A stretch of 64,000 bases of DNA from Anaerobaca lacustris (GCF_030012215.1 NZ_JASCXX010000008.1:1-64000), one strand, 5' to 3'. Counted from the first letter of the stretch, positions 19,483 to 29,014 are shown. Notes: generated by a model not told the origin, from the letters alone. Translations and numbers: made by a program.

Positions 19483-22242
19483 CTACCGTCGCAACGCAAC
19501 CCAATATTGCGATGATATGCCATCCAACCGTCGCAGGATGGCCGCGATCTTCTCGATGTGGTAGAGGTCGGCCCTGCACCACGGCTGATCGAGCCTGGTG
19601 GCGAGCCTCTCGGCCGAGAGGCGGCATCCATCGGCGGCGGCAGCGAAGATGCCCCGCGACAGATGGGGCGGCGAGATGTAGTTTTCCCCTCCGATCATGC
19701 GTTCGCCATAGGCCTGATACCAGAGCGGCAATCCCTTCGTCAGGGCCTGTACGTTGCGCTCCAGGGCCTCGCCCGCGTATCGGCCCAGCAGCGTGGCGAC
19801 CTCCGGCGTCAGGCCCACGTAGCGCGGCACCTTGGCGCCGTGCAGTCCTTTGCTCACCGCGCGGGTGGGCCGGATCAGCCACGTGTCGGCCCGCTCGTGA
19901 TGGATGCGTTCGGTCGCCATACGCGCGAACAGCGCGGCGGCGGCGCGCTGCCCATCCTCATCGGTGCCGATCCGTCGAAAGAGCCGCCCCGCCGCCAGAA
20001 CGCCGGCCAGTTGCCCGTTCAAACGCTCCGCCTCATCCTGCGTACCGGCATGATCGAACTGAATATCCCGTTTTGCGAAGTCGGTAAAAATCTCGCGAAC
20101 CGCGCCGATCCTGCCTTGGACGCGGTCCCACCGGTCCGCGTAGTGAGCGTAGGTCCACACGGCGTACAGGTCCTCGATGCTCGCAGTATAGGCGACCTGC
20201 CGACCGGCGAACTGCTTCATGCCGGGACCAAGGTCGTAGGGCTCGCGCCGTTTTCCATCGCTGTCGCTGACCGGCTTGTCCAGAGGGACCCCGGCATCCC
20301 ACAGATCGTCCAGAAAGGCAATGGCCTTCGCCCTGATCTCGGGCGGGAGGTGGGGCAGCGAAAGTGCAACGACCTGCATCGTCTCGGCCGTCCGCCAGAA
20401 ATGCCGTTCTTCCCCGCTGATGCCCAACTGCAGGACAAACGGGGCCCACGGCCCGTCCTCGATCAGCTCGCGAACCTGCTCGGCCAGACGGCTTCGCAAG
20501 GCGGCCGCCCGCGCCGAGTTGTCCTGTCGGACTTGTATCGCCGGCGACCGCTCGAAGAACGAACGCAGATCGTCCGGTTCAAGGATGGTCTTCTCAATGC
20601 GGTCGTCGAAGGCGCCGGCCCCGCGCGAGGCCACGTTGCCGCCGGCGACGCACCAGGGCAATTCGCTCTTCTTCGGCGCCGGCGGCTCAGTGCCGCCGCC
20701 GGCCACCTTGGGTACATCGGGTCCGGCGACGCAGACGACCTGCGAGCCGACAACCCAGAACAGCCGGCCCGCGGCCACGGCGCAGATCGACCGGTCGGGC
20801 CCGTGCCACTCGTTGGGCATCCCGGTCAGGTAGCCTTGCATCGCGAGCCTGGCGGCCCCGTCGAACCCCCCTTCGACGGCCGCCGGACCGAAGATGCCGC
20901 CGTAGGTGTCCCGGCCCGACCAGATCGGCGCGGCCCTCATACGGTCGAGATCGAGGCCGCTCAGCATGCCCTGGTGGTGTCCCACGAGCACATCGCCCAT
21001 CAGGGACAACGACTGCGCCTCGTCGCCGATCATCGGAAAGGCGTACCAGTCGCGCTCGTTGTCGCTGAAAGGCCAGTACCAGTCGAAGCGGCCGGTCTGC
21101 CGCTCGAGGCGCCCGAGCACGTTGTACCGCCGAACGCCGCGCAGATAATACGTCATGGCCGAGCGCGCAAAGGTGTAGAGTTCGCCGGTCTTGGGATGGA
21201 ACGTGGGAGGGGTGGGCGGATTGTGCAGACCGACGGTGAAGAGGACCGGCGCGATCCACGGCTCGGTCCCGTCCGCCAGATCGAAGGCGTGGAAGCAGCG
21301 GTCGTATGGATGATCGCGGAGGTAACGTACGATCCCGTCCTGCTCGGCCTCGCGCCGCTGCGGCGTGGGGTGCACTACCAGATCGCCCCACTGCTCCATG
21401 AGCACCTTGTCCTGCGGACCGAGAGGGATCGACTGCTGGATCTGCTTGAGCAGAGCGCCGTTGCGGTCCATCACCGTGTGGAACGAGTCGGCCGGGTTCG
21501 TGCGAACGATCGCCAGGCCCTGCCAGATCGTCGGGCCCTGATCGCGCAGGGACAAGCCCGCCAGCTTCGCCGACTTCCACAGCAGCGCGCCGTCCGGATC
21601 GAGGCAGTACACGTGCATGTCCTCCGAGCCGAAGACGATCCTGCGTCCGTCGAGCGAGAGTGATGCCGGCTTGAGGATCATCCCACCCGTCGCGAACGTC
21701 CAACGTCCCTCGCCCGTCCGTGCATCGACGGCATGGAAGACGCCCGCCCGATCCCCGAAGTAGACGTTTCGCCCGTCGCAGGCCGGCGCGACCCAGATGC
21801 CGGCCCCGGCGTCGTATTGCCAGATCAGCGACCCGTCGCAAGCGTCGAGGCAATACAGCGTGCCCTTGTCGAACGCTTCGTCGGCGCCGAAGTAAAGCCG
21901 GCCCTGCCAACAGCAAGCCGAAGCGCCGATGGACCCGCCCGCCCGGAACGTCCAGCGGGTCCGCCCGTCGGCGATGTCCAGGGCATGCATGCGGCCCGCG
22001 AACGTCCCCACGAAACACATGCCGCCGGCAACGATGGCCTCGACCCGCGTGGCGATCATCTCAGCGTGGAAGTCGCGATACCACTTTCGCTCGTACGGAC
22101 CCCGGACGACCTCGTCGGTGTATCCGCTGCGCTGGTTGTCACGATGCAGGGTCGGCCAGTCGCCCGCGCCGGCGATGCGAACGCCGATAGACAAGACAAG
22201 AGCCAAGCCCTGGAGAAGCGTCGCTGTTGCGTGCCTGTTCAT
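19483..22242 (-). CDS. Secreted PQQ-type beta-propeller protein with helical C-terminus
   Basis: 919 residues. Signal peptide MNRHATATLLQGLALVLSIG. About residues 25-470 form repeats such as GRTRWTFRAGG, GTLYCLDACDGSLIWQYDAG, GNVYFGDRAGVFHAVDARTG and HVYCLDPDGALLWKSAK, the WxxD/G-type strands of PQQ-like propellers. From about residue 540 the protein becomes helical, with no match I can name. It need not bind PQQ. It ends 55 bp after the stop of the upstream GxGYxYP gene and forms an operon with it. GGAGGG precedes the ATG; the frame is open further but lacks a start signal. Confidence 0.75.
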   Translation of the reverse strand: MNRHATATLLQGLALVLSIGVRIAGAGDWPTLHRDNQRSGYTDEVVRGPYERKWYRDFHAEMIATRVEAIVAGGMCFVGTFAGRMHALDIADGRTRWTFRAGGSIGASACCWQGRLYFGADEAFDKGTLYCLDACDGSLIWQYDAGAGIWVAPACDGRNVYFGDRAGVFHAVDARTGEGRWTFATGGMILKPASLSLDGRRIVFGSEDMHVYCLDPDGALLWKSAKLAGLSLRDQGPTIWQGLAIVRTNPADSFHTVMDRNGALLKQIQQSIPLGPQDKVLMEQWGDLVVHPTPQRREAEQDGIVRYLRDHPYDRCFHAFDLADGTEPWIAPVLFTVGLHNPPTPPTFHPKTGELYTFARSAMTYYLRGVRRYNVLGRLERQTGRFDWYWPFSDNERDWYAFPMIGDEAQSLSLMGDVLVGHHQGMLSGLDLDRMRAAPIWSGRDTYGGIFGPAAVEGGFDGAARLAMQGYLTGMPNEWHGPDRSICAVAAGRLFWVVGSQVVCVAGPDVPKVAGGGTEPPAPKKSELPWCVAGGNVASRGAGAFDDRIEKTILEPDDLRSFFERSPAIQVRQDNSARAAALRSRLAEQVRELIEDGPWAPFVLQLGISGEERHFWRTAETMQVVALSLPHLPPEIRAKAIAFLDDLWDAGVPLDKPVSDSDGKRREPYDLGPGMKQFAGRQVAYTASIEDLYAVWTYAHYADRWDRVQGRIGAVREIFTDFAKRDIQFDHAGTQDEAERLNGQLAGVLAAGRLFRRIGTDEDGQRAAAALFARMATERIHHERADTWLIRPTRAVSKGLHGAKVPRYVGLTPEVATLLGRYAGEALERNVQALTKGLPLWYQAYGERMIGGENYISPPHLSRGIFAAAADGCRLSAERLATRLDQPWCRADLYHIEKIAAILRRLDGISSQYWVALRR

Positions 22243-22297
22243 CGAATGGTGCCCTCCAGGAAGACAGCCCGGACCCGGCCGTCGTGCTTGCCGGACC

Positions 22298-24199
22298 TTA
22301 TGGGCTCGATGGGCCGTGGTTTTCCAGGTGGATGCGATACAGTTCGAAGAACGTCGGGGCGTCGAGCAGTTCGATCTTGGGGTTAATCTGCTGGATCGCA
22401 TCATGCGTCCGCACGTACCAGGTGGGCGTCTTGAGGATGTTGCGGAACCAGTGGAACGGGGCATGGCCTTCCGCGCGGCGCTGGGCAATCCGCTGCACCA
22501 CGTGGCGGGCCGCGTCGGCCGGATCGCCTTCGTTGACGTCGTGGTCGAACCGCAGGACGGGCATGCCCTTGTGCAGCAGCGAAGCGGGCCCGCCGGACGG
22601 CACGATGCCGTTGGGACTGAACGAGGCATAACAGTCCAGTCCCGCTCCGTTCAGCTCCGGCCCGTGCGCGTAGATGATGAACCCCGTGACGCTCAGGCCC
22701 CAGCGGTCGTAGAACGTCTTGCAGTGCCGCCCCCAGGCGTCCAGTCCACAGGGCAGGCCGGAGACGCCGCGCGGCTCCTGGAGCATGCCGGGCTCGCAGT
22801 AGCCCGCCCCGTTGTCGGCCGAGGCGAAGTAGTCGTTCGGCGTGGCGGTGCGACGCATGTAGTCCATCGCCATCGGCGCCCGGCGGTCGAGCACCGGACT
22901 GATGCACCACATCATCGGCACCTGGCCGCGCGCCGGGTCGTCCCAGATGTCCATCGTCCGCTGGTAGAGCCAGGCGGCGCAGTCGTAGTCCCCGACGTAA
23001 AAGATCACGAACTCGCGCCCGTCGAATTTGACCTGTCCGTCCGCGTCGAGATACCCACGCTCGGCGAGTTCCCGCCGCGTCACCCACTCTTGCGGGTATT
23101 CAAGCCGCTTCGGGAAGTGCATGAAAAACGAGGCATTGGCCATCGCGCCGTAGCTGATCGCGTCGGCGTCCATGAAACCGTTGTAGGCACTGATGATCCG
23201 GCCGTATTCCCATTCGGTGGGCACCGGGTCGTGGCGTCCGCCGGCGTCGCCGTGCGTGGTGTATTTGTGCGCCCAGGGGACGAAGCCGCCGATGTGGATC
23301 ATGTTCTCCTTGCCGCCGTGGTGGTAGGCGCTGAGCAGCAGGGCCTTGAGCGTCTCCAGGTCAGTCCCCGGCTCCTGGTCCGGATCATCGACGGGCGTCT
23401 CGTCGGCCCAGATGCCAAGGTCGAAGAAGAAGGCCTTGCGCGCCACGAAGAAATCGTGGTTGGTCAGGCAGTGATGGTTCAACACGGCGTTTCGCGGCTT
23501 CTTCATCCAGTACTGATCGAGGTAATAGGCCCCGTAAGCGCCGTCGCACCGGCCGGCGTCGAGATAGTTGTGCTTCATCCACAGATAGGCGTCGCACTTG
23601 GCCGAACCGGTGGAGGGCAGGTCCGTGCCGGGAATGCGTCCGGCGCCCGTGAACAGGGCCGTCCCGTCCGGCCCGATGAGCCAGCGCCGGACCGGCAGCG
23701 CCGGCTTGCCCTCGACCAGCAGGCGGTAGAGGCTGCCCTCGCGCCGGTCGTAGCGGACCGGCAGCAGGTCTTCGACGCCGGCCACCGTCGAGGCGACGTT
23801 GCTGGTGGCCGCGACGTTCGGGTCGTAGACCACGAGGCCGCGAATGTGCGAGCGGAACTGTGCGATCAGGTCGGTGAGGGTCTCGATGTGCTGGATCGGC
23901 CGGCCGTGGAGCCACCCGCCCGGCTCGGACAGCTTTTCCAGCCAGAAGTCGTCGATGTTTCGGTTGCGGTACCGAGAGTGCGCGAAACGAATGTAGAGCG
24001 ACGGCTCGTGACGATTGACCAGTCCCTGCAAGGCGGCCACCGCGTGACAATGGTCCCACGCCATTTGCACCCGATCGGGCCGGGCCGCATCGATATCGAG
24101 GGTATACGTCAGGTCATAGAGCCGGATCGGGCCCGGCTCGGCGCCCGACGCCTGCACGAAAAGGACGAGCCACAGAACGATCCAATGAAACAGACGCAT
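22298..24199 (-). CDS. Secreted GxGYxYP-family putative glycoside hydrolase
   Basis: 633 residues. Signal peptide MRLFHWIVLWLVLFVQASGA. AALQGLVNRHEPSLYIRF is the N-terminal GxGYxYP-type domain; later IGGFVPWAHKYTTHGDAGG, YGAMANASFFMHFP and FVIFYVGDYDCAAWLY belong to its barrel-like part. The family is found in polysaccharide-utilising bacteria and is presumed to act on glycans. First gene of a two-gene unit with the propeller protein. The signal peptide fixes the start at 24199. Confidence 0.75.
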   Translation of the reverse strand: MRLFHWIVLWLVLFVQASGAEPGPIRLYDLTYTLDIDAARPDRVQMAWDHCHAVAALQGLVNRHEPSLYIRFAHSRYRNRNIDDFWLEKLSEPGGWLHGRPIQHIETLTDLIAQFRSHIRGLVVYDPNVAATSNVASTVAGVEDLLPVRYDRREGSLYRLLVEGKPALPVRRWLIGPDGTALFTGAGRIPGTDLPSTGSAKCDAYLWMKHNYLDAGRCDGAYGAYYLDQYWMKKPRNAVLNHHCLTNHDFFVARKAFFFDLGIWADETPVDDPDQEPGTDLETLKALLLSAYHHGGKENMIHIGGFVPWAHKYTTHGDAGGRHDPVPTEWEYGRIISAYNGFMDADAISYGAMANASFFMHFPKRLEYPQEWVTRRELAERGYLDADGQVKFDGREFVIFYVGDYDCAAWLYQRTMDIWDDPARGQVPMMWCISPVLDRRAPMAMDYMRRTATPNDYFASADNGAGYCEPGMLQEPRGVSGLPCGLDAWGRHCKTFYDRWGLSVTGFIIYAHGPELNGAGLDCYASFSPNGIVPSGGPASLLHKGMPVLRFDHDVNEGDPADAARHVVQRIAQRRAEGHAPFHWFRNILKTPTWYVRTHDAIQQINPKIELLDAPTFFELYRIHLENHGPSSP

Positions 24200-24361
24200 A
24201 CCCCAAACCTGACCTTTCTCTGCAAGTGCCCCACGGGCCATACGATCCGCGGCCGGCCCGCCGGAAATCGAGGTACGTGGATCATTGCACAATCGCGGCA
24301 ACCGTTCATCCCATCGAGTTCGAGCCTTCGATCCCCTCGGAAACACACGGGCGACAGAACG

Positions 24362-24434
24362 CAACAAGGGCGGGATTCGAACCCACCTTCTTCGTCCCAT
24401 CTTAGACAACGAGCCTCTGGTCTACAACCCTGTT
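24362..24434 (-). other. Degenerate tRNA-like sequence
   Basis: 73 positions with the spacing of a tRNA: acceptor halves AACAGGG/CCTTGTT pair (one G-T), T-arm GTGGG-TTCGAAT-CCCGC is intact, and an anticodon-like stem TTGTC/GACGA closes an 8-nt loop instead of 7. The D-arm does not pair. Best read as a decayed tRNA; a divergent functional one is less likely. Confidence 0.4.
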
Positions 24435-24649
24435 CTTCACAGCGCATGGCGTGCTGCGGTACGCTGTCGGTCACAACCCTCGGCGATGTCACCGCCGCAG
24501 ACTGGCCCCAATGGATGCGGGGTTTCACGGACTGACGATTTCTACTCCAGCATGGCGAGGTTGCGTCGTGCGCAGGCCGACGATAGGATATCATCGAAGG
24601 GGATACTGTATCTGCCAACCTCAACGAAGCGTGGAGATCTGACAAGGAG
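24435..24649. other. Intergenic; possible pseudopilin tail remnant
   Basis: No full gene. At about 24504-24536 the plus strand reads DWPQWMRGFTD and then a stop, which resembles the [11 protein letters not shown] ending of the pseudopilins at 12831 and 40844. Eleven residues are too few for certainty. The rest is the upstream region of the FAD oxidoreductase gene, where I see no clear promoter. Confidence 0.4.
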
Positions 24650-24655
24650 ATGAGC

Positions 24656-26107
24656 ATGGATCGACGGGAGTTTTCAAAGCGGATGTTGATGGCCGGGGCG
24701 GGTCTGGGGTTGAACGCGGCGCCGGTGGTCGGGAGCCGTGGCGACTACTACGAGGAGCCGGCGAAACGGCTGCCGATTCGCACATTCGACGTTGTCGTGG
24801 CCGGGGGCGGCACGGCCGGCGTGGTGGCCGCAATCGCCGCCGCACGGCAGGGAGCCAGGACCGCGCTGATCGAACTGAAGGGCTATCCGGGCGGCACCGC
24901 CACCGAGGGCGGCACGGCCCTGCACAGCTACTACAACCTCTGGAAGGCGTTCGACGTCGAGAAGCGGCAGGTGGTGCGCGGCATCCCGCAGGAGATCATC
25001 GATCGGCTCATGAAGGTCGGCGGCTGCACGGGCCACGCCGAGATGCTCGAACACTACAACTACGATTCGGTCTGCACGGCGATCGACACGGAACTGTATA
25101 AGCTCATCACGTTCGAGATGCTCGTTGAGGCGGGCGTCCAGGTCTTTGTGAACACGCGGGTGGTCGGCGCGATCGTGGACGGCTCGCGGGTGCGCGGGGC
25201 CATCGTCGAGAGCCGTTCGGGACGTGAGGCGTTCTATGCCAAGTCGTTCGTCGATTGCACCGCCTACGGCGACCTGTGCGCGTACGCGGGGGCGAAGTAC
25301 AGCGAGCCGAACGATTATCCCGTGTGCAACAGCGTGGGCGTCGGCAACGTCGATATCGACAAGTACTACGAGTTCTTCCGATCGAACAAGCTCAGGGGCC
25401 AACTGGCCAGGGGCATGCGCAGCGGACGGCCCAACCTGATCGTTCGCGCCGGTGCCGATACCTCGCAGATCAACGTGCCCGAGCTGGCCGAGGGAGCCAG
25501 GGCCATCGGCATGTCCTTCATCACCACCACGGTCCACGACAACTACTTCATGTTCATCAAGTGCAATCTCAAGCTGCCGGTCAGCCCCACCGACCGCGAC
25601 GAGGTGACGAAGGCCGAGTTGGAGATCCGCCGGCGGATGGCCCGCGCCGTCGAACTGTTCCGCCAGTACATCCCCGGCTGCGAAAAGGCGTTCATGGCCC
25701 GCACGAGCCCGAACCTCTGCATTCGCCGAGGCCGGCTGATCGAGTGCGACTATGACATCACCCACGAGGATGTGATCGAGGCCCGGCACTTCGACGACGA
25801 GATCATGGTCTACGGCTTCCACGACATGGCTCCGCGCCTCCAGGTCAAGGGCGGCGGCACTTACGGCGTCCCGTACCGGGCGCTGTGCGTCAAGGGCATC
25901 GAAAACCTCTACGCCTGCGGCATGATGATCACCTCGGACCATCGCGCCCATATGTCCACGCGGAACACCGTCTGCTGCATGGGCCAGGGCCAGGGCATCG
26001 GCACCGCCGCCGCCCTGTGCGCCGCCAGGGGTATCGGCACACGCGACCTGCCCTACGGCCCCCTCCGCGACGCCCTCAACCGCGCCGGCGTCTATTTCGA
26101 GAGTTAG
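24656..26107 (+). CDS. TAT-exported FAD-dependent oxidoreductase
   Basis: 483 residues. MDRREFSKRMLMAGAGLGL is a twin-arginine signal. FDVVVAGGGTAGVVAAIAAA (G-x-G-x-x-G) is the FAD-binding Rossmann motif at about residues 45-65, followed by GYPGGTATEGGTA, typical of the FAD_oxidored group that includes xanthan-lyase-associated and other sugar-linked proteins. IENLYACGMMITSDHRAHMS and GQGIGTAAALCA close the FAD site. AAGGAG abuts ATG 24650 but sits 6 bp before ATG 24656, so the latter is the likelier start. Substrate unknown. Confidence 0.82.
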   Translation: MDRREFSKRMLMAGAGLGLNAAPVVGSRGDYYEEPAKRLPIRTFDVVVAGGGTAGVVAAIAAARQGARTALIELKGYPGGTATEGGTALHSYYNLWKAFDVEKRQVVRGIPQEIIDRLMKVGGCTGHAEMLEHYNYDSVCTAIDTELYKLITFEMLVEAGVQVFVNTRVVGAIVDGSRVRGAIVESRSGREAFYAKSFVDCTAYGDLCAYAGAKYSEPNDYPVCNSVGVGNVDIDKYYEFFRSNKLRGQLARGMRSGRPNLIVRAGADTSQINVPELAEGARAIGMSFITTTVHDNYFMFIKCNLKLPVSPTDRDEVTKAELEIRRRMARAVELFRQYIPGCEKAFMARTSPNLCIRRGRLIECDYDITHEDVIEARHFDDEIMVYGFHDMAPRLQVKGGGTYGVPYRALCVKGIENLYACGMMITSDHRAHMSTRNTVCCMGQGQGIGTAAALCAARGIGTRDLPYGPLRDALNRAGVYFES

Positions 26108-26456
26108 GCTGTAGAGGCGACATGGTCAAGAAGACAGACAGGCACATGTGGATGTGGTCGGGTAGCCTGCTCAAGGTCCTCCTTCAGAGCCGCTTTCTTG
26201 TCGCTCCCAGAGCAACCGAGCTTACCGCTAATCTTCTTGCAGTACGGCCCCGTGGGATGTAACGTAGGAAGAGACTTGCTTGCAGATTGCTGTCGCTTGA
26301 GATTGTGGCTGGCCGCAATCGACAGCCTTGTCGACGAAGCACGATTGCGGTTGAACTACCACACTACAGTCGCTTCGTCGGTTGTAGCCAAGGTTGTTGT
26401 TGGACAGAGCAACGACAGACAGTGTCCCTGTAAGTGACTTCATAGAAAACACGTAA
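26108..26456. other. Intergenic region ahead of a tRNA
   Basis: AT-richer than its surroundings. A 46-codon frame from ATG 26122 (MVKKTDRHMWMWSGSLL...) has no supporting features and is not called. GGACAG...TGTCC at about 26402-26427 may form a hairpin 30 bp before the tRNA. Nothing else recognised. Confidence 0.5.
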
Positions 26457-26528
26457 GGGCCCGTAGCTCAGCGGCAGAGCAGGGGACTCATAATCCCTTG
26501 GTCGCTGGTTCGAATCCAGCCGGGCCCA
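26457..26528 (+). tRNA. tRNA with CAT anticodon, probably tRNA-Ile2
   Basis: 72 nt. Acceptor GGGCCCG/CGGGCCC, D-arm AGCTCAGCGGCAGAGC, anticodon arm GGGGA-CTCATAA-TCCC, T-arm GCTGGTTCGAATCCAGC, discriminator A. The segment ACTCATAATCCCTTGGTCGC closely resembles bacterial isoleucine tRNAs read as AUA after lysidine modification of CAU, more than elongator tRNA-Met. Identity between these two is inference. Confidence 0.85.
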
Positions 26529-26725
26529 GTGGGGGCGCGTGGATCGTTGTACACGGCCTCTTGTCGCTATGCAAGTCCGCTCTTCTTCTGCCTTTGATCT
26601 TGGTACGACGCGCCGGTCCGTCGCGACGAGTGGCTGTTCAACGAAGACACGGTGGCCAGGATTCTCAGGGGCGCCATGGAGAACGGCCCGCGGGCAGACG
26701 GGAGGGACGCGCTCGGGACACGAAA

Positions 26726-26758
26726 CAAGGGGCTGCGAATCGGGCCCGCAGCCCCTTG
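26726..26758 (-). terminator. Strong hairpin 3' of the LamG remnant
   Basis: CAAGGGGCTGCG, 9-nt loop, CGCAGCCCCTTG: a 12-bp perfect stem, on the minus strand followed by TTTCGTG. It lies about 50 bp past the stop codon of the LamG remnant and probably was its terminator. Confidence 0.65.
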
Positions 26759-26809
26759 TCCAATTCCTGCAGATTCTCGACTGTCACGGCACAGCGCCGA
26801 CGTCCGGCC

Positions 26810-27293
26810 TTAGAAGGGCTTGTGCCGTTGGGCCGTCAGACCGGCCAACCCGGCGATCTCCTCGGCCGAAAGGGCGCGGTCGTAGACCCGGACGTCGTCG
26901 ATCGCGCCGCGGAGGTACCGGTCGTCCAGATGGCTGTACTGGCGGCCGAGATGGAAGAAATCGGTACTTGGCACGAGGCCGGTGACGCTCGTGGCCGTCT
27001 GCGGCGCGCCGTCAATGTAGAGGCGGTTGGTCCTGCCGGCCCGGACACCGACGACATGATGCCACTCGCTGTCAGTGTACGGCGTATCGCTGCTGACGGC
27101 GCTCTTGGCCAGATCGTCGGTGCCGTCGCCGACCCACAGGCGGAAGGCATTGCCCGTGTGGCGCACCAGACCGAAGCCGAAGTAGTCTCCGCCGACCTGG
27201 GCCAGCTTTCCGCCGATGCCGTGGTAATGCCCTGCGGTGCCCGGATCCAACTTGACCCATGTGGCCAGCGTGAAGTCGCCGGTCACCTCCTCG
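26810..27293 (-). pseudogene. LamG-domain protein, 5' end removed by mobile elements
   Basis: About 160 codons of family sequence survive: EEVTGDFTLATWVKLDPG, GIGGKLAQVGGDYFGFGLV, SEWHHVVGVRAGRTNRLYID and GAIDDVRVYDRALSAEEIAG form the second half of a concanavalin-like LamG domain. The family part begins exactly where the inverted-repeat element at 27294 ends; the preceding codons (REDLPTNVKCTPE) are translated from that element's terminal repeat. The missing first half, signal peptide and promoter are not on the other side of the insertion. Confidence 0.8.
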
Positions 27294-27586
27294 GGGGTGC
27301 ACTTCACGTTTGTAGGTAGATCTTCACGGGAGTGGTGCAATCGACTTTATCATTCCGACCGGAGCGCAGCGCAGTGGAGGAATCTGGCGGCGAATGGGAC
27401 ATTGCCTTATCCTCGGCCAGATTTCTCCGTGCGGGCTTCGCCCCATTCGACTTCGCTCAGAGCCTGCCCTGAACGCAGTTGAAGGGGCAAGCTCTTAGTC
27501 GAAATGACATCCGCCACGCTCTCAGAGATGACAAAACCCCCTTCCTGGCCTCGGCAGGAACCTACCTACAAACACGCAGTGCACCC
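27294..27586. mobile_element. 293-bp non-autonomous element with ISKra4-type ends
   Basis: Left end GGGGTGCACTTCACGTTTGT then AGGTAGATC (27294-27322); right end CCTACCTACAAACACGCAGT then GCACCC (27561-27586), the inverted repeat of the left. These ends match those of the full IS that starts 5 bp later. The inside carries no transposase; it contains a TCATTTCGAC...GGTCGGAATGA-type dispersed repeat pair. It is either a MITE or an internal-deletion derivative mobilised by the neighbour. Confidence 0.75.
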
Positions 27587-27591
27587 GGCCC

Positions 27592-28989
27592 GGGGTGCAC
27601 TGCACGTTTGTGGGTAGAATAATAGGGCCCTTTTTGTAGGATCGAAGGATTTCGAGAGATTCTAGGAACCTGCAAAGGAAGGGCCCAATCATGGATAGCC
27701 GAATTCTCGATCAATTGGAAGAGCTCTATGACGAAGAATTGACGCTGGGGCAGTCGGATCTGGGGCAGTTGGAGCAGAGCATCGGCACGCTTCTCACGTC
27801 GATCGGAGCGGGGTTGTTGCAGCGTGTGGTGGACCGAAGCCGTAACGGGTATCGGGGCAGCGCGATCCCGTGCTCGTGTGGGAATTCAATGCGCTTTGTG
27901 GGCCATCGGCCGCGATCGGTTCATACGCTCTGGGGTTGGATCACGATTCATCGTGCCTATTACCATTGCGCTGCCTGCCATCGCGGCCAAGCGCCTTACG
28001 ACCAGGACAGTGGATTGGGGACCGAACAGCTCAGTCCGGCGTTGGCCAAAGCCTGCTGCACCTTGGCCGTCGATGACAGTTTTGCCGAAAGCGTTCAGAA
28101 GATCGGACAGTTGTTCGGTGAAAGGATGGCCGATACCACCGTCGCGGCTCTGGTTCAGCAGGTCGGCGCCGTCTCGGCCCGGCAGCAGGAAGATCAGCGT
28201 CAGCAGTTTGAGGCCACCCGTCAAATCCCTGCCGCCGAGGCACAGCCGCAGCGATTGTACGTCAGCGTCGATGGCACCACCGCTCGAGAACGGGATGGTT
28301 GGCATGAGGCCAAGATCGGCTGTATCTACTGGGAAGACGAGCAGTTCCGGCGACATGCGTACTATGTCGGTCGGTTCTGTGACTCGCAGACGTTTGGCTG
28401 GTATCTCTGGCTGGCCGCCTGTCGCTGGGGCCTGGGTGGCGCGGTGGAGGTGATCTATCTGGGCGACGGGGCCGCGTGGATTCGCAACGAACAGGAGCGG
28501 CATTTTCAACGAGCCGTCCTTATCCTCGACTGGTATCACGCCAGCGAGCATCTCTGGGATTGCGGCAAAACCCTGTTCGGCGAAGGCACGGCGTTAACCC
28601 AGCAGTGGGTCCAAGAACGACTGTCTCTGCTATGGGACGGCCAGACGCGAAGCTTGCTGGAGAATCTCAAAGCCGAGCGTCGCGGCCGTCGTGGCGGAAA
28701 ACGCGAGGCGCTGGACGATCTGATTCGCTACATCTCGACCAACGAAGAACAGATGCGATACGACGTGTTTCGTGAACAGGGCTACGACATCGGCTCCGGG
28801 TCGGTCGAGGGGGCCTGCAAACACGTCGTCGGCAAGCGGCTCAAGCAGTCGGGCATGATCTGGACCCGCCCCGGTTCTTCGGCGACGCTGGCCCTGCGGA
28901 TCACTTGGCTCAACGGCGAATGGGACCGCTTCTGGCAGAGCTGCCCCATGGCCGCCTAGAATCTACCTGCAAACACGCAGTGCACCCCC
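27592..28989 (+). mobile_element. ISKra4-type insertion sequence, complete
   Basis: About 1.4 kb. Left terminal repeat GGGGTGCACTGCACGTTTGT then GGGTAGAAT (27592-27620); right terminal repeat ATCTACCTGCAAACACGCAG then TGCACCCC (28961-28988). One intact transposase gene fills it. No clear target duplication could be read, partly because the left flank is the related 293-bp element. Confidence 0.8.
27691..28959 (+). CDS. ISKra4-like DDE transposase
   Basis: 422 residues, apparently intact. CSCGNSMRFVGHRPRS and YYHCAACHRG form an N-terminal zinc-binding region. LYVSVDGTTARERDGWHEAK holds the first Asp, VIYLGDGAAWIRNE the second, and the Glu probably lies in GYDIGSGSVEGACKHVVGKR. Y-H-A-S-E-H-L-W after ILDW is typical. 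The protein cuts and joins the element ends at 27592 and 28989 and may also mobilise the adjacent 293-bp element. AAGGAAGGG precedes the ATG. Family assignment to ISKra4 is from memory of the motif set and terminal-repeat style. Confidence 0.85.
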   Translation: MDSRILDQLEELYDEELTLGQSDLGQLEQSIGTLLTSIGAGLLQRVVDRSRNGYRGSAIPCSCGNSMRFVGHRPRSVHTLWGWITIHRAYYHCAACHRGQAPYDQDSGLGTEQLSPALAKACCTLAVDDSFAESVQKIGQLFGERMADTTVAALVQQVGAVSARQQEDQRQQFEATRQIPAAEAQPQRLYVSVDGTTARERDGWHEAKIGCIYWEDEQFRRHAYYVGRFCDSQTFGWYLWLAACRWGLGGAVEVIYLGDGAAWIRNEQERHFQRAVLILDWYHASEHLWDCGKTLFGEGTALTQQWVQERLSLLWDGQTRSLLENLKAERRGRRGGKREALDDLIRYISTNEEQMRYDVFREQGYDIGSGSVEGACKHVVGKRLKQSGMIWTRPGSSATLALRITWLNGEWDRFWQSCPMAA

Positions 28990-29014
28990 GCCGAAGTCTC
29001 GCTTGCGATGTCCC

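Noticed and set aside
19558-24535. Two long plus-strand frames opposite the propeller and GxGYxYP genes
   Set aside because: Same shadow effect. Repeating V/G/R/D composition, no start signals.
26122-26262. 46-codon frame ahead of the CAU tRNA
   Set aside because: No ribosome site, promoter or recognisable feature; not enough to call a gene.
26498-27319. 273-codon plus-strand frame opposite the LamG remnant
   Set aside because: Shadow of the LamG remnant; begins inside a tRNA.
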